DNA from: Oscillospiraceae bacterium
GTDB lineage: Bacteria > Bacillota > Clostridia > Oscillospirales > Oscillospiraceae
Direction of reading: 5' to 3'
Assembly (NCBI GenBank): GCA_016286665.1
Contig: JAEETX010000020.1
Location: 1-35,782, forward strand
Length of the DNA: 35,782 bases
The notes below the pieces were generated by a model. It searched no databases, was not told the origin of the DNA, and saw only the letters and a list, made by a program, of their open reading frames with translations. The position numbers and the translations under genes were made by a program. Position 1 is the stretch's first letter. Each line of letters begins with the position of its first letter. Of the stretch, positions 1-8,000 are shown one piece after another.

Positions 1-49
1 GTGCTTTGGGAGCATCAGGCCACTGGTTCGAATCCAGTCACTCGGACCA
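1..49 (+). tRNA. tRNA-Pro (anticodon UGG), 3' part
   Basis: The window starts inside the anticodon arm. Visible parts are the 3' end of the anticodon stem, loop TTTGGGA with anticodon TGG at 7-9, a 5-nt variable loop (17-21), a perfect T arm ACTGG-TTCGAAT-CCAGT (22-38), the acceptor 3' strand CACTCGG (39-45), discriminator A46 and encoded CCA (47-49). The acceptor implies a C1-G72 pair, usual for tRNA-Pro. The D arm and 5' acceptor strand lie outside the window. The 3' end is the integration site of the mobile element that follows. Integration restores the full acceptor strand and CCA, so the tRNA should remain functional. Confidence 0.92.
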
Positions 50-66
50 TATCGAGTGTTCATAAC
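39..66. other. attL junction (tRNA / element left end)
   Basis: The 14-bp identity block shared with the right junction is 39-52, starting exactly at the first base of the acceptor 3' strand. It is followed by the element's right-hand attP arm CGAGTGTTCATAAC (53-66). The same 14-mer recurs inverted at the right end. The strand-exchange dinucleotide must lie within 39-52 but cannot be placed from one sequence. Confidence 0.85.
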
Positions 67-99
67 TGATTTGAGGTTATGGACACTCGATATTCTTTT
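49..99 (+). terminator. Hairpin at left end, likely substitute tRNA terminator
   Basis: An 18-bp stem with one G-T pair (49-66 with 76-93) and a 9-nt loop is followed by TTCTTTTAT. It starts on the last base of the tRNA CCA. Its 5' arm is the attP arm; its 3' arm is a second inverted copy of that arm. It can end tRNA transcription and shield the convergent integrase gene, and may also bind the integrase. Confidence 0.65.
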
Positions 100-127
100 A
101 TCCGAAGGCATGGTGCCTGCGTTTTCA

Positions 128-1834
128 TCAAGCAGGCTGAGGGATATACTCCACGGCCACGCCCTGGCGGGTATTGGCCTTGAAATTGTCGCTCCGGCGG
201 AATGCCCTGTCCGGCAGCTCGATATAGCCCACAAAGCGATAGTAGATCACGATGCGTTGGGTGCGGTTCTTGCCCGTTCCCTCTGTTTCGTATACGTCGA
301 TGTGGTCGATCAGTTCCTTCAGCAGCGGGGCCGTCAGGGTGCCCATCTCCATGAACTTCCTTACGGCGGCAAGGAAGGCGTCCTTGTGGTACTGCTTGCT
401 GTCCACCGCGTCCAGTTTATCCCGGAGGACCTCGATTTTCTCCTTCAGCTCCATCCGCTCCACTTCGTATTTGTGGGAGAGCTGCATGAACCACTCGTCC
501 GTAACCTTGCCCGTGGCGTTGTCCTCATAGACCTTCTCATAGAGGCCGGCCACCGTCTCGTTTCTGCTGACAGCCTTCTGCAAGGCGTCCTCCAGCATCC
601 GCTTTTCCTTCAGAAGCTCTGCGTTGGTCTTCTGCGCCAGTATTTCGGAAAGCGTTTCCTCATCATAGCGCAGAAGAGATGCAAGACGGCCCAGCTCCAG
701 CTTCACCACTTCTTCCAACGCATCAGCACGGATGTAGTGACGGTCAGAGCAGGTGCCGCGGTAGTCCACGGTAGAATTGGAGCAGACGAAGAAGTGAATG
801 TCCTTGTTTCTTGTATTCGTGCGATACCACAGCTTTTTGCCGCAATCCGCACAGTACAGGAGATCGCTGAACATGCTCTTCTCGCCGTTCTCCGGCTTTG
901 GAGCCCGGTGCTTCGTCGTACCAAGCGTACGCTGCACCTTCTCAAAGGTCTCACGGTCGATGATCGGCTCATGAACGTCCTTGAATACCGCCCAATTCCC
1001 CGGCGGATTGTCAAGGCGTTCTTTCTTCTTGAAGGACTTGGAGTAGGTTTTGAAGTTGATCACATCGCCGCAGTATTCCTGCTGGGAAAGGATCTTCATC
1101 ACGGTCGTTTTGCACCACTTATAGGGGTTAGGCTGGCTTTTCTTCCCGCCGCGGCTGAGGCCCTTGCTTTTCCAATACGCCTGCGGGACCATCACCTGGT
1201 TTTCCTGGAGTATACGGGCAATGGTCTCGACCCCTTTCCCGTCCAAATACATACGGAAAACATCCCTGACAACTGCAGCGGCTTCCGGGTCGATGATCCA
1301 CCGTTTCTTGTTCTCCGGCGATTTCATATACCCGAAGGGCGGCTGGGACAGGGGCTCGCCGCTGTTGCCCCGGATGCGGTGGGCGAAGCGGACCTTGCGG
1401 CTGATGTCCCTGGCATACATTTCGTTCATGACATTGCGGAAAGGCGCAAGCTCATTCTCGCCCTCCTCGCTGTCCACCATGTCGTTCACGGCGATGAAGC
1501 GAATGCCATGCTCCGGGAAATAGGTGTCGGTGTAGTAGCCCACCTGAAGGTAATCCCGCCCAAGGCGGCTCATGTCCTTCACGACGACGGTTGACACATA
1601 GCCCATCTCAATGTCCTCCAAGAGCTTCTGGAAGCTGGGGCGGCGGAAGTTGGTGCCCGTGTAACCGTCGTCCACATAGAAGCGGGTATTATCCAGGCTG
1701 TTCTCCTTCGCGTACTTGGACAGCATCTTTTTCTGATTCGCCACGGAATTGCTGTCCCCGTCCTGGCCGTCGTCGCGGCTTAGGCGACAGTACAGCGCCG
1801 TGATGCCGGTCTGCTGTTTCTTCTTCGACTGCAT
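128..1834 (-). CDS. Large serine recombinase / integrase (DUF4368 type)
   Basis: 568 aa. It catalyses site-specific integration and excision by a covalent 5'-phosphoserine intermediate. The resolvase-type catalytic domain (about 10-150) has the nucleophile Ser19 in YCRLSRDD and the conserved arginines of MSRLGRDYL (90, 93). A recombinase DNA-binding domain follows (about 165-300). A zinc ribbon has Cys328, Cys331, Cys351 and Cys362, then a charged coiled coil (about 400-480) and a DUF4368-like C-terminus. The start ATG at 1834 follows the stop of the upstream gene immediately (TAAATG), and the Shine-Dalgarno GAGGAGG lies in that gene's end, so the two are translationally coupled. Length and domain order fit intact family members, related to TnpX/TndX. 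It reads toward the left attachment site, the usual place for the integrase gene. Confidence 0.93.
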   Translation of the reverse strand: MQSKKKQQTGITALYCRLSRDDGQDGDSNSVANQKKMLSKYAKENSLDNTRFYVDDGYTGTNFRRPSFQKLLEDIEMGYVSTVVVKDMSRLGRDYLQVGYYTDTYFPEHGIRFIAVNDMVDSEEGENELAPFRNVMNEMYARDISRKVRFAHRIRGNSGEPLSQPPFGYMKSPENKKRWIIDPEAAAVVRDVFRMYLDGKGVETIARILQENQVMVPQAYWKSKGLSRGGKKSQPNPYKWCKTTVMKILSQQEYCGDVINFKTYSKSFKKKERLDNPPGNWAVFKDVHEPIIDRETFEKVQRTLGTTKHRAPKPENGEKSMFSDLLYCADCGKKLWYRTNTRNKDIHFFVCSNSTVDYRGTCSDRHYIRADALEEVVKLELGRLASLLRYDEETLSEILAQKTNAELLKEKRMLEDALQKAVSRNETVAGLYEKVYEDNATGKVTDEWFMQLSHKYEVERMELKEKIEVLRDKLDAVDSKQYHKDAFLAAVRKFMEMGTLTAPLLKELIDHIDVYETEGTGKNRTQRIVIYYRFVGYIELPDRAFRRSDNFKANTRQGVAVEYIPQPA

Positions 1835-2089
1835 TTACTCCTCCTCTCCGGCAGCCGAACAAGCATATTCACCGTCCATCATATCCGTCTGCCCCATAAT
1901 CGTCAATTTTGCGAAACCGCTTCTAATAAAGGAATGAAGCTTCTCAGCAAGTGTCGGCTTGCGCGTCTCTTTCATGCTGGTCGGGGCGAAACGGGAGGAC
2001 ACGACATACGTAACCCCGTTGATGGTATAGCTGCGGTCCTCCATGCCGACACCCACGATCCATCGGTTATTGCCACCACTGTTTTTCAC
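1835..2089 (-). CDS. Small element protein between ParB-like gene and integrase
   Basis: 84 aa if translation starts at GTG 2089, chosen because GGGGGGAG lies 5 nt upstream. An ATG at 2044 is possible but has a poor ribosome site. The middle (TYVVSSRFAP..MKETRKPTLAEKL) resembles short transposon-encoded proteins that often sit between a ParB-like gene and a DUF4368 recombinase in clostridial elements. No catalytic motif or membrane segment is visible, and its function is unknown. The position and coupling to the integrase suggest an accessory recombination role, for example directionality or regulation, but that is inference only. Confidence 0.7.
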   Translation of the reverse strand: MKNSGGNNRWIVGVGMEDRSYTINGVTYVVSSRFAPTSMKETRKPTLAEKLHSFIRSGFAKLTIMGQTDMMDGEYACSAAGEEE

Positions 2090-2103
2090 GCAGACTCCCC
2101 CCT

Positions 2104-2979
2104 TCAACGTGCGTCGCTCTGACGCTGCAGGTATTTACGGTAGTGCTCACAGGCTTTCAAGATGAACTCCTCAGCCCGGTCTCCCTCCACGCCGGAGGGT
2201 AGCACCTCACGAAGTCGGTCAGCTCGGATCTTGACCGTCTCCCGCTGGTTGGGCTTCTCCTCGGACATGATCGCTTCGATTTGCTCCGGGGTACTGACGG
2301 ATGCCCTGTGCATCCGCGACGCCTGGGAGTAAGACGGCGTTATCTCATCTCGTGTGGCGATCTCGGCGATATAATTCTGGGCTGCTTCATCCAGATAGGG
2401 CAGCTCCACGCCCACAGAGAAAGCGATCCGTCCCTGATCCACCAGGTCCAATAATTTAGGACCAAGGTGCGTCAGACGTATATATCGCTGGACCGTTCGT
2501 CCGCTTTCGGTATCTGAGATCTGCTCACGGGACCACTTCTGGCCAACTTGTCCAGAAGTACGGCCTTGATGGTTCAGGGCTTCCAATTTCAGCTTATAGG
2601 CAAAAGCCTTTTCACTGGGGAGGATATGCTCCCGGTGCAGGTTGCTGTCCACCAGTTCCACCGCCGCTGCGTCCCGGTCGATCTCACGGATGAACGCGGG
2701 CACTGTCTCCAGTCCGGCCCGCCTCGCCGCATGGAGCCTCCGGTGTCCGGAAATCACCTCATATTCTCCGGGGCTGCCCTCCAGCGGTCTCACCAGCAGC
2801 GGGGACATGATCCCATGCTCCCGGATGCTTTCGGCCAACTCGTCCATCTCCGCATCGTCCAGGACCTTGTAGGGATGACCCTCAAAGGTACGGAGCTTGC
2901 TGATCGGAACCTGTGTAATCCGCATATTGTTTTTAAGATCATCCGGCGTCCTCGCGGACGCGTCCCAAAGTTCATTCAT
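2104..2979 (-). CDS. ParB/Spo0J-family nucleoprotein
   Basis: 291 aa. The N-terminal ParB/sulfiredoxin-fold domain (about 20-110) has the signature motifs PLLVRP (60-65) and ISGHRRLHAARRAG (76-89), with the GHRR box that in ParB proteins binds CTP. A central helical region (about 115-200) looks like the KorB/ParB helix-turn-helix. The start ATG at 2979 has AGGAG 9 nt upstream; a TTG two codons earlier is less likely. No ParA partner is present, so classical plasmid partitioning is unlikely. Orphan ParB-like proteins next to serine integrases are common on clostridial elements and may act as transcription or maintenance factors. It probably heads the three-gene unit ParB-like / small protein / integrase. 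Confidence 0.88.
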   Translation of the reverse strand: MNELWDASARTPDDLKNNMRITQVPISKLRTFEGHPYKVLDDAEMDELAESIREHGIMSPLLVRPLEGSPGEYEVISGHRRLHAARRAGLETVPAFIREIDRDAAAVELVDSNLHREHILPSEKAFAYKLKLEALNHQGRTSGQVGQKWSREQISDTESGRTVQRYIRLTHLGPKLLDLVDQGRIAFSVGVELPYLDEAAQNYIAEIATRDEITPSYSQASRMHRASVSTPEQIEAIMSEEKPNQRETVKIRADRLREVLPSGVEGDRAEEFILKACEHYRKYLQRQSDAR

Positions 2980-3014
2980 TCTCAAATTCTCCTTTTCTCA
3001 TTTCTGTGTGGCTT

Positions 3015-3168
3015 AATCTTAGCAAGCAACGAATGTGCTTGCGCACATGCCACTTGTCAGGGGAAAAGCCCCTGAAACCCTTTTCTCAGTTTATCTTCCG
3101 CCGGGGTCAAAGGGGTCGCCCCCTTTCAAGCGGTCGAGTGATATCACGAGGCGTTGCTTGCTAAGATT
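3015..3168. repeat. 154-bp segment with perfect 17-bp terminal inverted repeats
   Basis: AATCTTAGCAAGCAACG at 3015-3031 recurs exactly inverted at 3152-3168. Inside are two further hairpins: TCAGGGG/CCCCTGA (3057-3075) and AAAGGGG/CCCCTTT (3109-3126). The right arm lies in the 3' end of a possible short gene. It could be a MITE-like insertion, a structured leader RNA for the ParB-like operon, or part of a transfer or replication origin. The sequence does not decide. Confidence 0.6.
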
Positions 3169-3281
3169 TCTAAGATTTGACCGTCTATTTTTCCCTGTTC
3201 GAGAGTGCTATCTTTAGAGACAGTCGGTTCTGTGACCGGAGCTATGATTTCCGGTTTGCGTTTTCGTTTGAAACCAAACAC
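3144..3281 (-). CDS. Possible 45-aa basic small protein
   Basis: A short open frame beginning at GTG 3281 with AGGA 9 nt upstream, giving FGFKRKRKPEII at the N-terminus and ending EILASNAS. An ATG at 3290 is in frame but has no properly spaced ribosome site. The N-terminus is strongly basic and the middle acidic. No family is recognised. It lies in the same direction as, and 164 bp upstream of, the ParB-like gene, and its end overlaps one arm of the inverted repeat. It may be real or a decayed gene end. Confidence 0.35.
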   Translation of the reverse strand: MFGFKRKRKPEIIAPVTEPTVSKDSTLEQGKIDGQILEILASNAS

Positions 3282-3290
3282 TGTTATCAT

Positions 3291-3833
3291 TCCTTTCGTA
3301 TAGATTATGTTTTGCGGTTTCAATGCTGTGGGTGATTGCTAATACCTGTGGCGCATGGGCAGTACCTCCTTTCATAGTTCAGCCCCGGAATTGTGGGGGC
3401 AGTTACCATTAAAACTTCCAAGTGGCAAATGGACACTTTGTCCATTTGAACTGCTTTTCCCATGACGACATGACACTGATGACAGCCATGACGACTGTGA
3501 CGACAGGCTGAAAAAAGCACACTACTTATCCATGACGCCCCGTGTGCGGTGGGAAATCGCTGAGCGGCAGCTTGCTGACTGCCTCACGGGAGTTTCACCC
3601 CAACTGTCGTTCTGACAGAGCCGCCCAATGCTGTGACGCGTTCAGGACGGGAGTACCATTGTCATTCCGGCTGTCATGGCCATACCAGGGGCAACCCGGT
3701 TTTATCGCAGGTTTTCTCGCTCGCTCCTTTTCAGGAGGTCGTGGCGTACCCGATGAAACGGCTCGCGCTTTCGCGTCGTACCGGAACTGATGTTCTCAGC
3801 GAATGTGTATTCAATTGTCCGAGAGAAACAAAA
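3291..3833. other. Gene-poor 540 bp of the element with hairpins
   Basis: No open frame here has a convincing ribosome site or recognisable product. It contains a perfect 10-bp dyad CAAATGGACA-ctt-TGTCCATTTG (3426-3448) and, just beyond, several GACGAC/TGACGA words in a row (3473-3504). Remnants of mobilisation or origin sequences would look like this, but I see nothing that proves it. Confidence 0.45.
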
Positions 3834-3864
3834 AGCACCTGCCGGCGAAAAGCCGACAGGCACT
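3829..3864 (-). terminator. Rho-independent terminator (minus strand)
   Basis: On the minus strand a 13-bp stem that closes fully when G-U pairs are allowed (arms 3834-3846 and 3852-3864) is followed by a run of five T. It ends transcription of the sigma-like gene, and of any transcript from the promoter-like repeat at 3881-3917. Confidence 0.75.
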
Positions 3865-3880
3865 GATTCTTGAACCTCTC

Positions 3881-3917
3881 ACTTGATAACGACATGAGCT
3901 GGTATCAATTGTTCCTG
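3881..3917 (-). promoter_or_regulatory. ECF-type promoter-like repeat, downstream copy
   Basis: Reads on the minus strand as GGAACAATT, then about 14 variable bases, then ATGTCGTTA. It matches the copy upstream of the sigma-like gene at 30 of 37 positions. All but one mismatch lie in the spacer and the outer blocks are intact, which fits a -35/-10 pair recognised by an alternative sigma factor. Transcription from here would reach the terminator at 3829-3864 after only about 40-50 nt, so it may be a remnant promoter or make a tiny RNA. Confidence 0.5.
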
Positions 3918-3933
3918 TAAACTCTGAAAAGTT

Positions 3934-4809
3934 TTATTTGAGATCGTCGCTGATGTATTTCTTGTACGCCGCGCCGATCTTCTTGAGGCGTTTCAAAACG
4001 CCGCTGTGGTTCTTGTAGTCGAGCTTCGCCGCGATCTCCTCCATCGTCCAGCCCTGCGAGCGAAGCTGAAAGATCTCCCGATCCTTTTCGTTCAGCCCGG
4101 TAAGGAACCGCTCGACATCAGCCTGCGCGATCACTGACGCTTCCATGTCCGTTGTCGTGTCCGGGATGTCGATCTCATTTGCCTCATATTGATTGAAGCG
4201 TTTTTTATTATACGCTTCCAGAGAAAACTCCGCGCGCTGCGTGCGCGTGTGATACCACTGGCGGAAGAAATCTATCTTCACTCCGCTCTGGCGGAAGTCG
4301 AAGTCCTCCGGGCAGCGCATAGCCGTCGCCGTCTCGATCACGACGTCAAGGTTGTATTTGCCCATTGCGGCCGGAATGATCTGCGCCAGATAATCGCTGA
4401 CGACGGCCTCGCTTGGATATGCCATAGTCTCAGCCTGTCCGCTGCGGAACAGGTCTTCGCCCGTGTGGAGGATGCGCTCATCGGTCAGCTCCTGCACCCA
4501 GAAGCCGGGGCTGTGGGCGATGATGTAGACAGGGTCATAGCCGGAATAGGATTCCATATATCCTCTGACGCCGAGATACGGCCAGACAAGGAAAGCGTAG
4601 GCGTCCATCATCAGTTCTATAAAGAGATTGCTCTCGACCACCCTGATCACATCCCGGTCATGGAAGAAGGAGAACACGATGCGCGGCAGATGCAGCTCCT
4701 GTGGGCAGCGGTTCAGCACGGATTCCGGCAGGAACAGATACGCGGGGATATATTCCGCATTCCGATACCGCGTCACAGTACCGTCAAGGCGCTTCAGATG
4801 GATGGGCAT
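3934..4809 (-). CDS. Sigma-70 region-4-like DNA-binding regulator
   Basis: 291 aa; ATG at 4809 with AAGGAGGT about 6 nt upstream. The C-terminal 65 residues (FLTGLNEKDREIFQLRSQGW, then MEEIAAKLDYK and RLKKIG) form a helix-turn-helix like sigma-70 region 4, which contacts the -35 box. Residues 1-200 are not recognisable as sigma region 2; they are rich in aromatics with no clear motif, so it may be a sigma-like activator rather than a full sigma factor. The gene is flanked by two near-identical 37-bp repeats that read as ECF-style promoters in its own direction, suggesting autoregulation. It lies just downstream of the terminators of the giant surface-protein gene. Confidence 0.7.
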   Translation of the reverse strand: MPIHLKRLDGTVTRYRNAEYIPAYLFLPESVLNRCPQELHLPRIVFSFFHDRDVIRVVESNLFIELMMDAYAFLVWPYLGVRGYMESYSGYDPVYIIAHSPGFWVQELTDERILHTGEDLFRSGQAETMAYPSEAVVSDYLAQIIPAAMGKYNLDVVIETATAMRCPEDFDFRQSGVKIDFFRQWYHTRTQRAEFSLEAYNKKRFNQYEANEIDIPDTTTDMEASVIAQADVERFLTGLNEKDREIFQLRSQGWTMEEIAAKLDYKNHSGVLKRLKKIGAAYKKYISDDLK

Positions 4810-4843
4810 GGTGGACCTCCTTTCCAGAAAAACAAGCCTATCT

Positions 4844-4880
4844 ACTTGTTAACGACATAAGCATGATTAAATTGTTCCTG
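4844..4880 (-). promoter_or_regulatory. ECF-type promoter-like repeat upstream of the sigma-like gene
   Basis: On the minus strand: GGAACAATT as -35-like block and ATGTCGTTA as -10-like block with a 13-14 bp spacer, ending 35 bp before the ATG at 4809. The same two blocks recur at 3881-3917 with a diverged spacer. GGAAC plus CGT is the general pattern of ECF sigma promoters. Direct autoregulation by the encoded region-4 protein is the simplest reading. Confidence 0.55.
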
Positions 4881-4938
4881 ATTTTCGAAAGATTTTTCTT
4901 TTCTTTCGGCTGGGCAGCTCCAAGTATACATCAGCTAT

Positions 4939-4958
4939 TTGTCCAATAATCCGGACAA
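4939..4958. promoter_or_regulatory. Dyad TTGTCC-N8-GGACAA
   Basis: A perfect 6-bp inverted repeat in the gap between the sigma-like gene and the giant gene's terminator. It shares its TGTCC/GGACA words with the dyad at 3426-3448, so it may be an operator for an element-encoded regulator. Confidence 0.35.
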
Positions 4959-4959
4959 T

Positions 4960-4993
4960 AAAAAAGCGTGGGCAGCTTCGAAACTGCCCACGC
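4960..4993 (-). terminator. Terminator downstream of the giant gene (distal)
   Basis: A perfect 10-bp stem GCGTGGGCAG/CTGCCCACGC with an 8-nt loop. On the minus strand it is followed directly by six T and ATTG. Confidence 0.85.
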
Positions 4994-5010
4994 CAATTAC
5001 ATTGATTGTG

Positions 5011-5037
5011 TCTCTCCCTGCTGCGGGCAGGGAGAGA
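5011..5037 (-). terminator. Hairpin directly after the giant gene (proximal)
   Basis: A perfect 11-bp stem TCTCTCCCTGC/GCAGGGAGAGA with a 5-nt loop, 6 nt beyond the stop codon. The T tract after it on the minus strand is poor, so it may protect the 3' end and act with the stronger terminator at 4960-4993. Confidence 0.6.
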
Positions 5038-5042
5038 TTTCT

Positions 5043-8000
5043 TTATTCTACGTTCGTATCGTAGTTCATCACGATCTGCGCGACCTCGGCACGGGTGGCC
5101 TTGCCCTGCGGGTCAAGGATTCCGTCGCCCTTGCCCTGCACCAGTCCGACGCTGACGGCCCAGCCAAACGCTTCCCTGGCCCAATCGCTGATCTGATCGG
5201 CATCCTGATAGCCTGACAGGTCGGCGCTGCCGGCAGGTTTGCCGCTGTAGCGCCAGAGCAGCGTCACCATCTGTTCGCGGGTCACTGGGTCGTTGGTGCC
5301 GAAGCGTCCGTCGCCGTAACCGTCGAGGATGCCCTCGCCGGAGGCCCAGAGGACCGCATCGGTGTACCACTCGCCGGCCTTAACGTCGTTGAAAGACTTG
5401 CCGCCCACCGCCGCCGGCTCCCCGGCGATGCGCCAAAGCACGGTGGCGAACATGGCGCGGGTCATGGTGCCCTGCGGGTCGAAGAGCGTTTCGCTGACGC
5501 CCTTGAAGTACCCGGCGTCAAAGCAGTGGTACACCGCGGCATAGAACCAGTCGCTCTCCTTCACGTCGGTGAAGGGGCGGTCCTTTTTCACCGCATCGAA
5601 GGTCACGGTGACAATCACGTCGGAAGCGGGCATCGTGAATTTGTTGTCCGTGACGATGACCGTGTTGCCCCTGGCGTCTGCCGCCTTCAGGCTGTCCAGG
5701 ACATAGCCTTCGTCCGGCGTGACGGTCAGCGTGATCTCCACCCCCTTGGGTGCCGTGGACCGTGAGGCGGTCACCCTGCCGTGCTCTGTCTCCGCTACGG
5801 TGACCTTGTAGACGGCCTCGCCGCTCCACCAGTCGCCGGGATTTACCGGGACGACGGGCTTCTCCGGCTTCTCCGGCTCCTCCGGCTCCTCAGGCTCCTC
5901 AGGCTCCTCAGGCTTCTCCGGTTCCTCCGGTTCCTCCGGCTCCTCCGGCTCCTCCGGAACGATCTCCGGCCGCTTCACCGTGAAGCTTCCGGAGGCGGCC
6001 GGACTGCTTTCGTATCCGCGCTGAACCGCGATGGCTTTGATGGTCATGTCGCCGGTGACGGCCACGGGGCCGTCATAGACCGGGCTGTCCGCGGTCGGAT
6101 CACTGCCATCCGTGGTGTAATGGATCGTTCCATGCGCCGCTGTGATGGTGACGCAGCTCCCGCGCGTCACCTCCCCGGAAGCGGGATTCAGCGTCGGCTT
6201 TGCGAGCTGCGTTTTTTCCGCGACCGTGCCGCCGCCGGAATAGTTCATACCCATCGGCGTGCCCGCATAGCTTTTCACTGTGCCGCTGATCCACAGGCCG
6301 AGCGCCGTGCCCGCGGTCTGGGCTTGGGTAGGCGCCAGCAGCACCGTGCGGGTGTAGGTTTTCTGCTCCACGCCGCGGTTTGCGGGCGTGTGGCCCTGTT
6401 CAACGCCCGTAACGCGGAACGCGACCCGCGTCGTGTCCGCGCCCACAGCGTACACGCAGTAGCTCGCCGCGGAGAGCACGTCCGTCTCATCCATGTACTT
6501 GCTGAAGGTGACATAGATGCCCTCCGTCGTGTACTGCACATCCGTCACCATCGGGGCGGAGGGATCGACCAGCGGGATGTTCACGTCCAGCTGCACCGGC
6601 AGGACGGGCAGCAGGCTGTAATCCGCCCCGCCGATCGCGGCCGGGACCGTCGCTTCGATATCTCCGCTGCTGTCGCCGTTCATCCCGCAATACTGTGCCG
6701 TGACATACCACAGGCCCTGGGGGACGCCCCAGGAATACTTGCCGTCCGGGCCGGTGGTGAGCGTGGCGCTGCGGGGGATCAGGCTGCGGATATCCGCGGC
6801 GGGCTTGAGCTGAACCGGGTCTGCCGTCACCGGTCTGCCGCCGGCGTCCGCGCCGTAGTACAGCGTGACGAGCGCGCCCTCGATCGGGTTTTCGATAACC
6901 CCCTCATAGACGATGCCGGAGGGATCGTGCCCGGGCTTGTTGTTGCCGCCGTTGCCGTCGCTGCCGCCGCCTCCGCCGCCGGCGCTGACGGGCTTGCCCT
7001 TGCAGTTGGGGTCGTTCAGCTGCTTGCTCCTGGCGCGCAGCACGCCCTTGATCTTCGCGAAGCCGTGTTCATAGCAGTAGATCGCGCTGCCGAAGCTGTC
7101 ATCGACCATCGCGCCGCCCACGTTGGAGACCATCAGGCCCGTGCCTGCCATGACGAGGCCGCCAATCGGGTTCTTCCCGAGGAACACGCCGCCGCTGGAA
7201 GCGGCAAAGTTGCACTGCGCGACGCCCTGCAGGTGGTTGTGGGCAGTCTTGTACCACTGCATGAACTCGTCGTAGGCCTCATCCACCATGTCCTTCTGGC
7301 TCTGGGTGAGCTTGTGGTAGCACGGCGAGCTCATGATCTGCTCCATGTCGCCGCGCATCATCTCCAGCTCATCTTTGGCGTCGCGGGTGTTCACGCCGTT
7401 GGTATAGATGTTGGCGGCGGCGGTGATCGCGCCGTTCACACCGGCGGCTTTGCCGATGGCGTTCCCGTCCGCGGCCGCGGCGGTGATGGCCATGATCGCG
7501 TTGGCGTCGCCGCTGTAGCCCTCCAGAACGCCCGTGGTGTTCTGGACGCGGTTCATGGCCGAGCGGGCGGCATTCGATTCGGGCTTGAAGCTGCCATTGT
7601 ATTTGTAGTTACTCTCATCCAGCCAGGTCGGGTTCATGACGTTGGCCTCGGCGTGCTCCAGCTCGGCCAGGCGCCGCAGATCCTTGGCATCCCAGATGCA
7701 ATCGGTGTTGTTTTTGATCCAGCGCAGCTCTTCCAGCTCCTCATGCATCTCAGGGGTGAAGTTGGAGCTGAAGCGGACCTCCACATCTGCGACCTCCGTG
7801 GGCTGCTCCTCCGTCTGCCCATCGTCCATCAGGAGGATCGGAGCGTTAGTGGCGGCTTTCAGCAGGGCAGCGTTGGCGGTACCCGCGCCGGCCGCCGCAG
7901 TCCGCACCTCTGCCGCAAACGCGCCGGTCTGCGGATACATCTCGTCCAGCTTCTCCCGCACCAGCTTCAGGCAGACGCGGTCGCTGTAGGTCACGGTGAA

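Noticed and set aside
56-1594. 512-codon plus-strand open frame at the left end
   Set aside because: Antisense to the well-supported serine recombinase; no coherent domain.
3542-3866. Plus-strand frames of about 80 codons
   Set aside because: No ribosome site, Cys/Arg/Ser-rich composition and opposite direction to all element genes; treated as non-coding.
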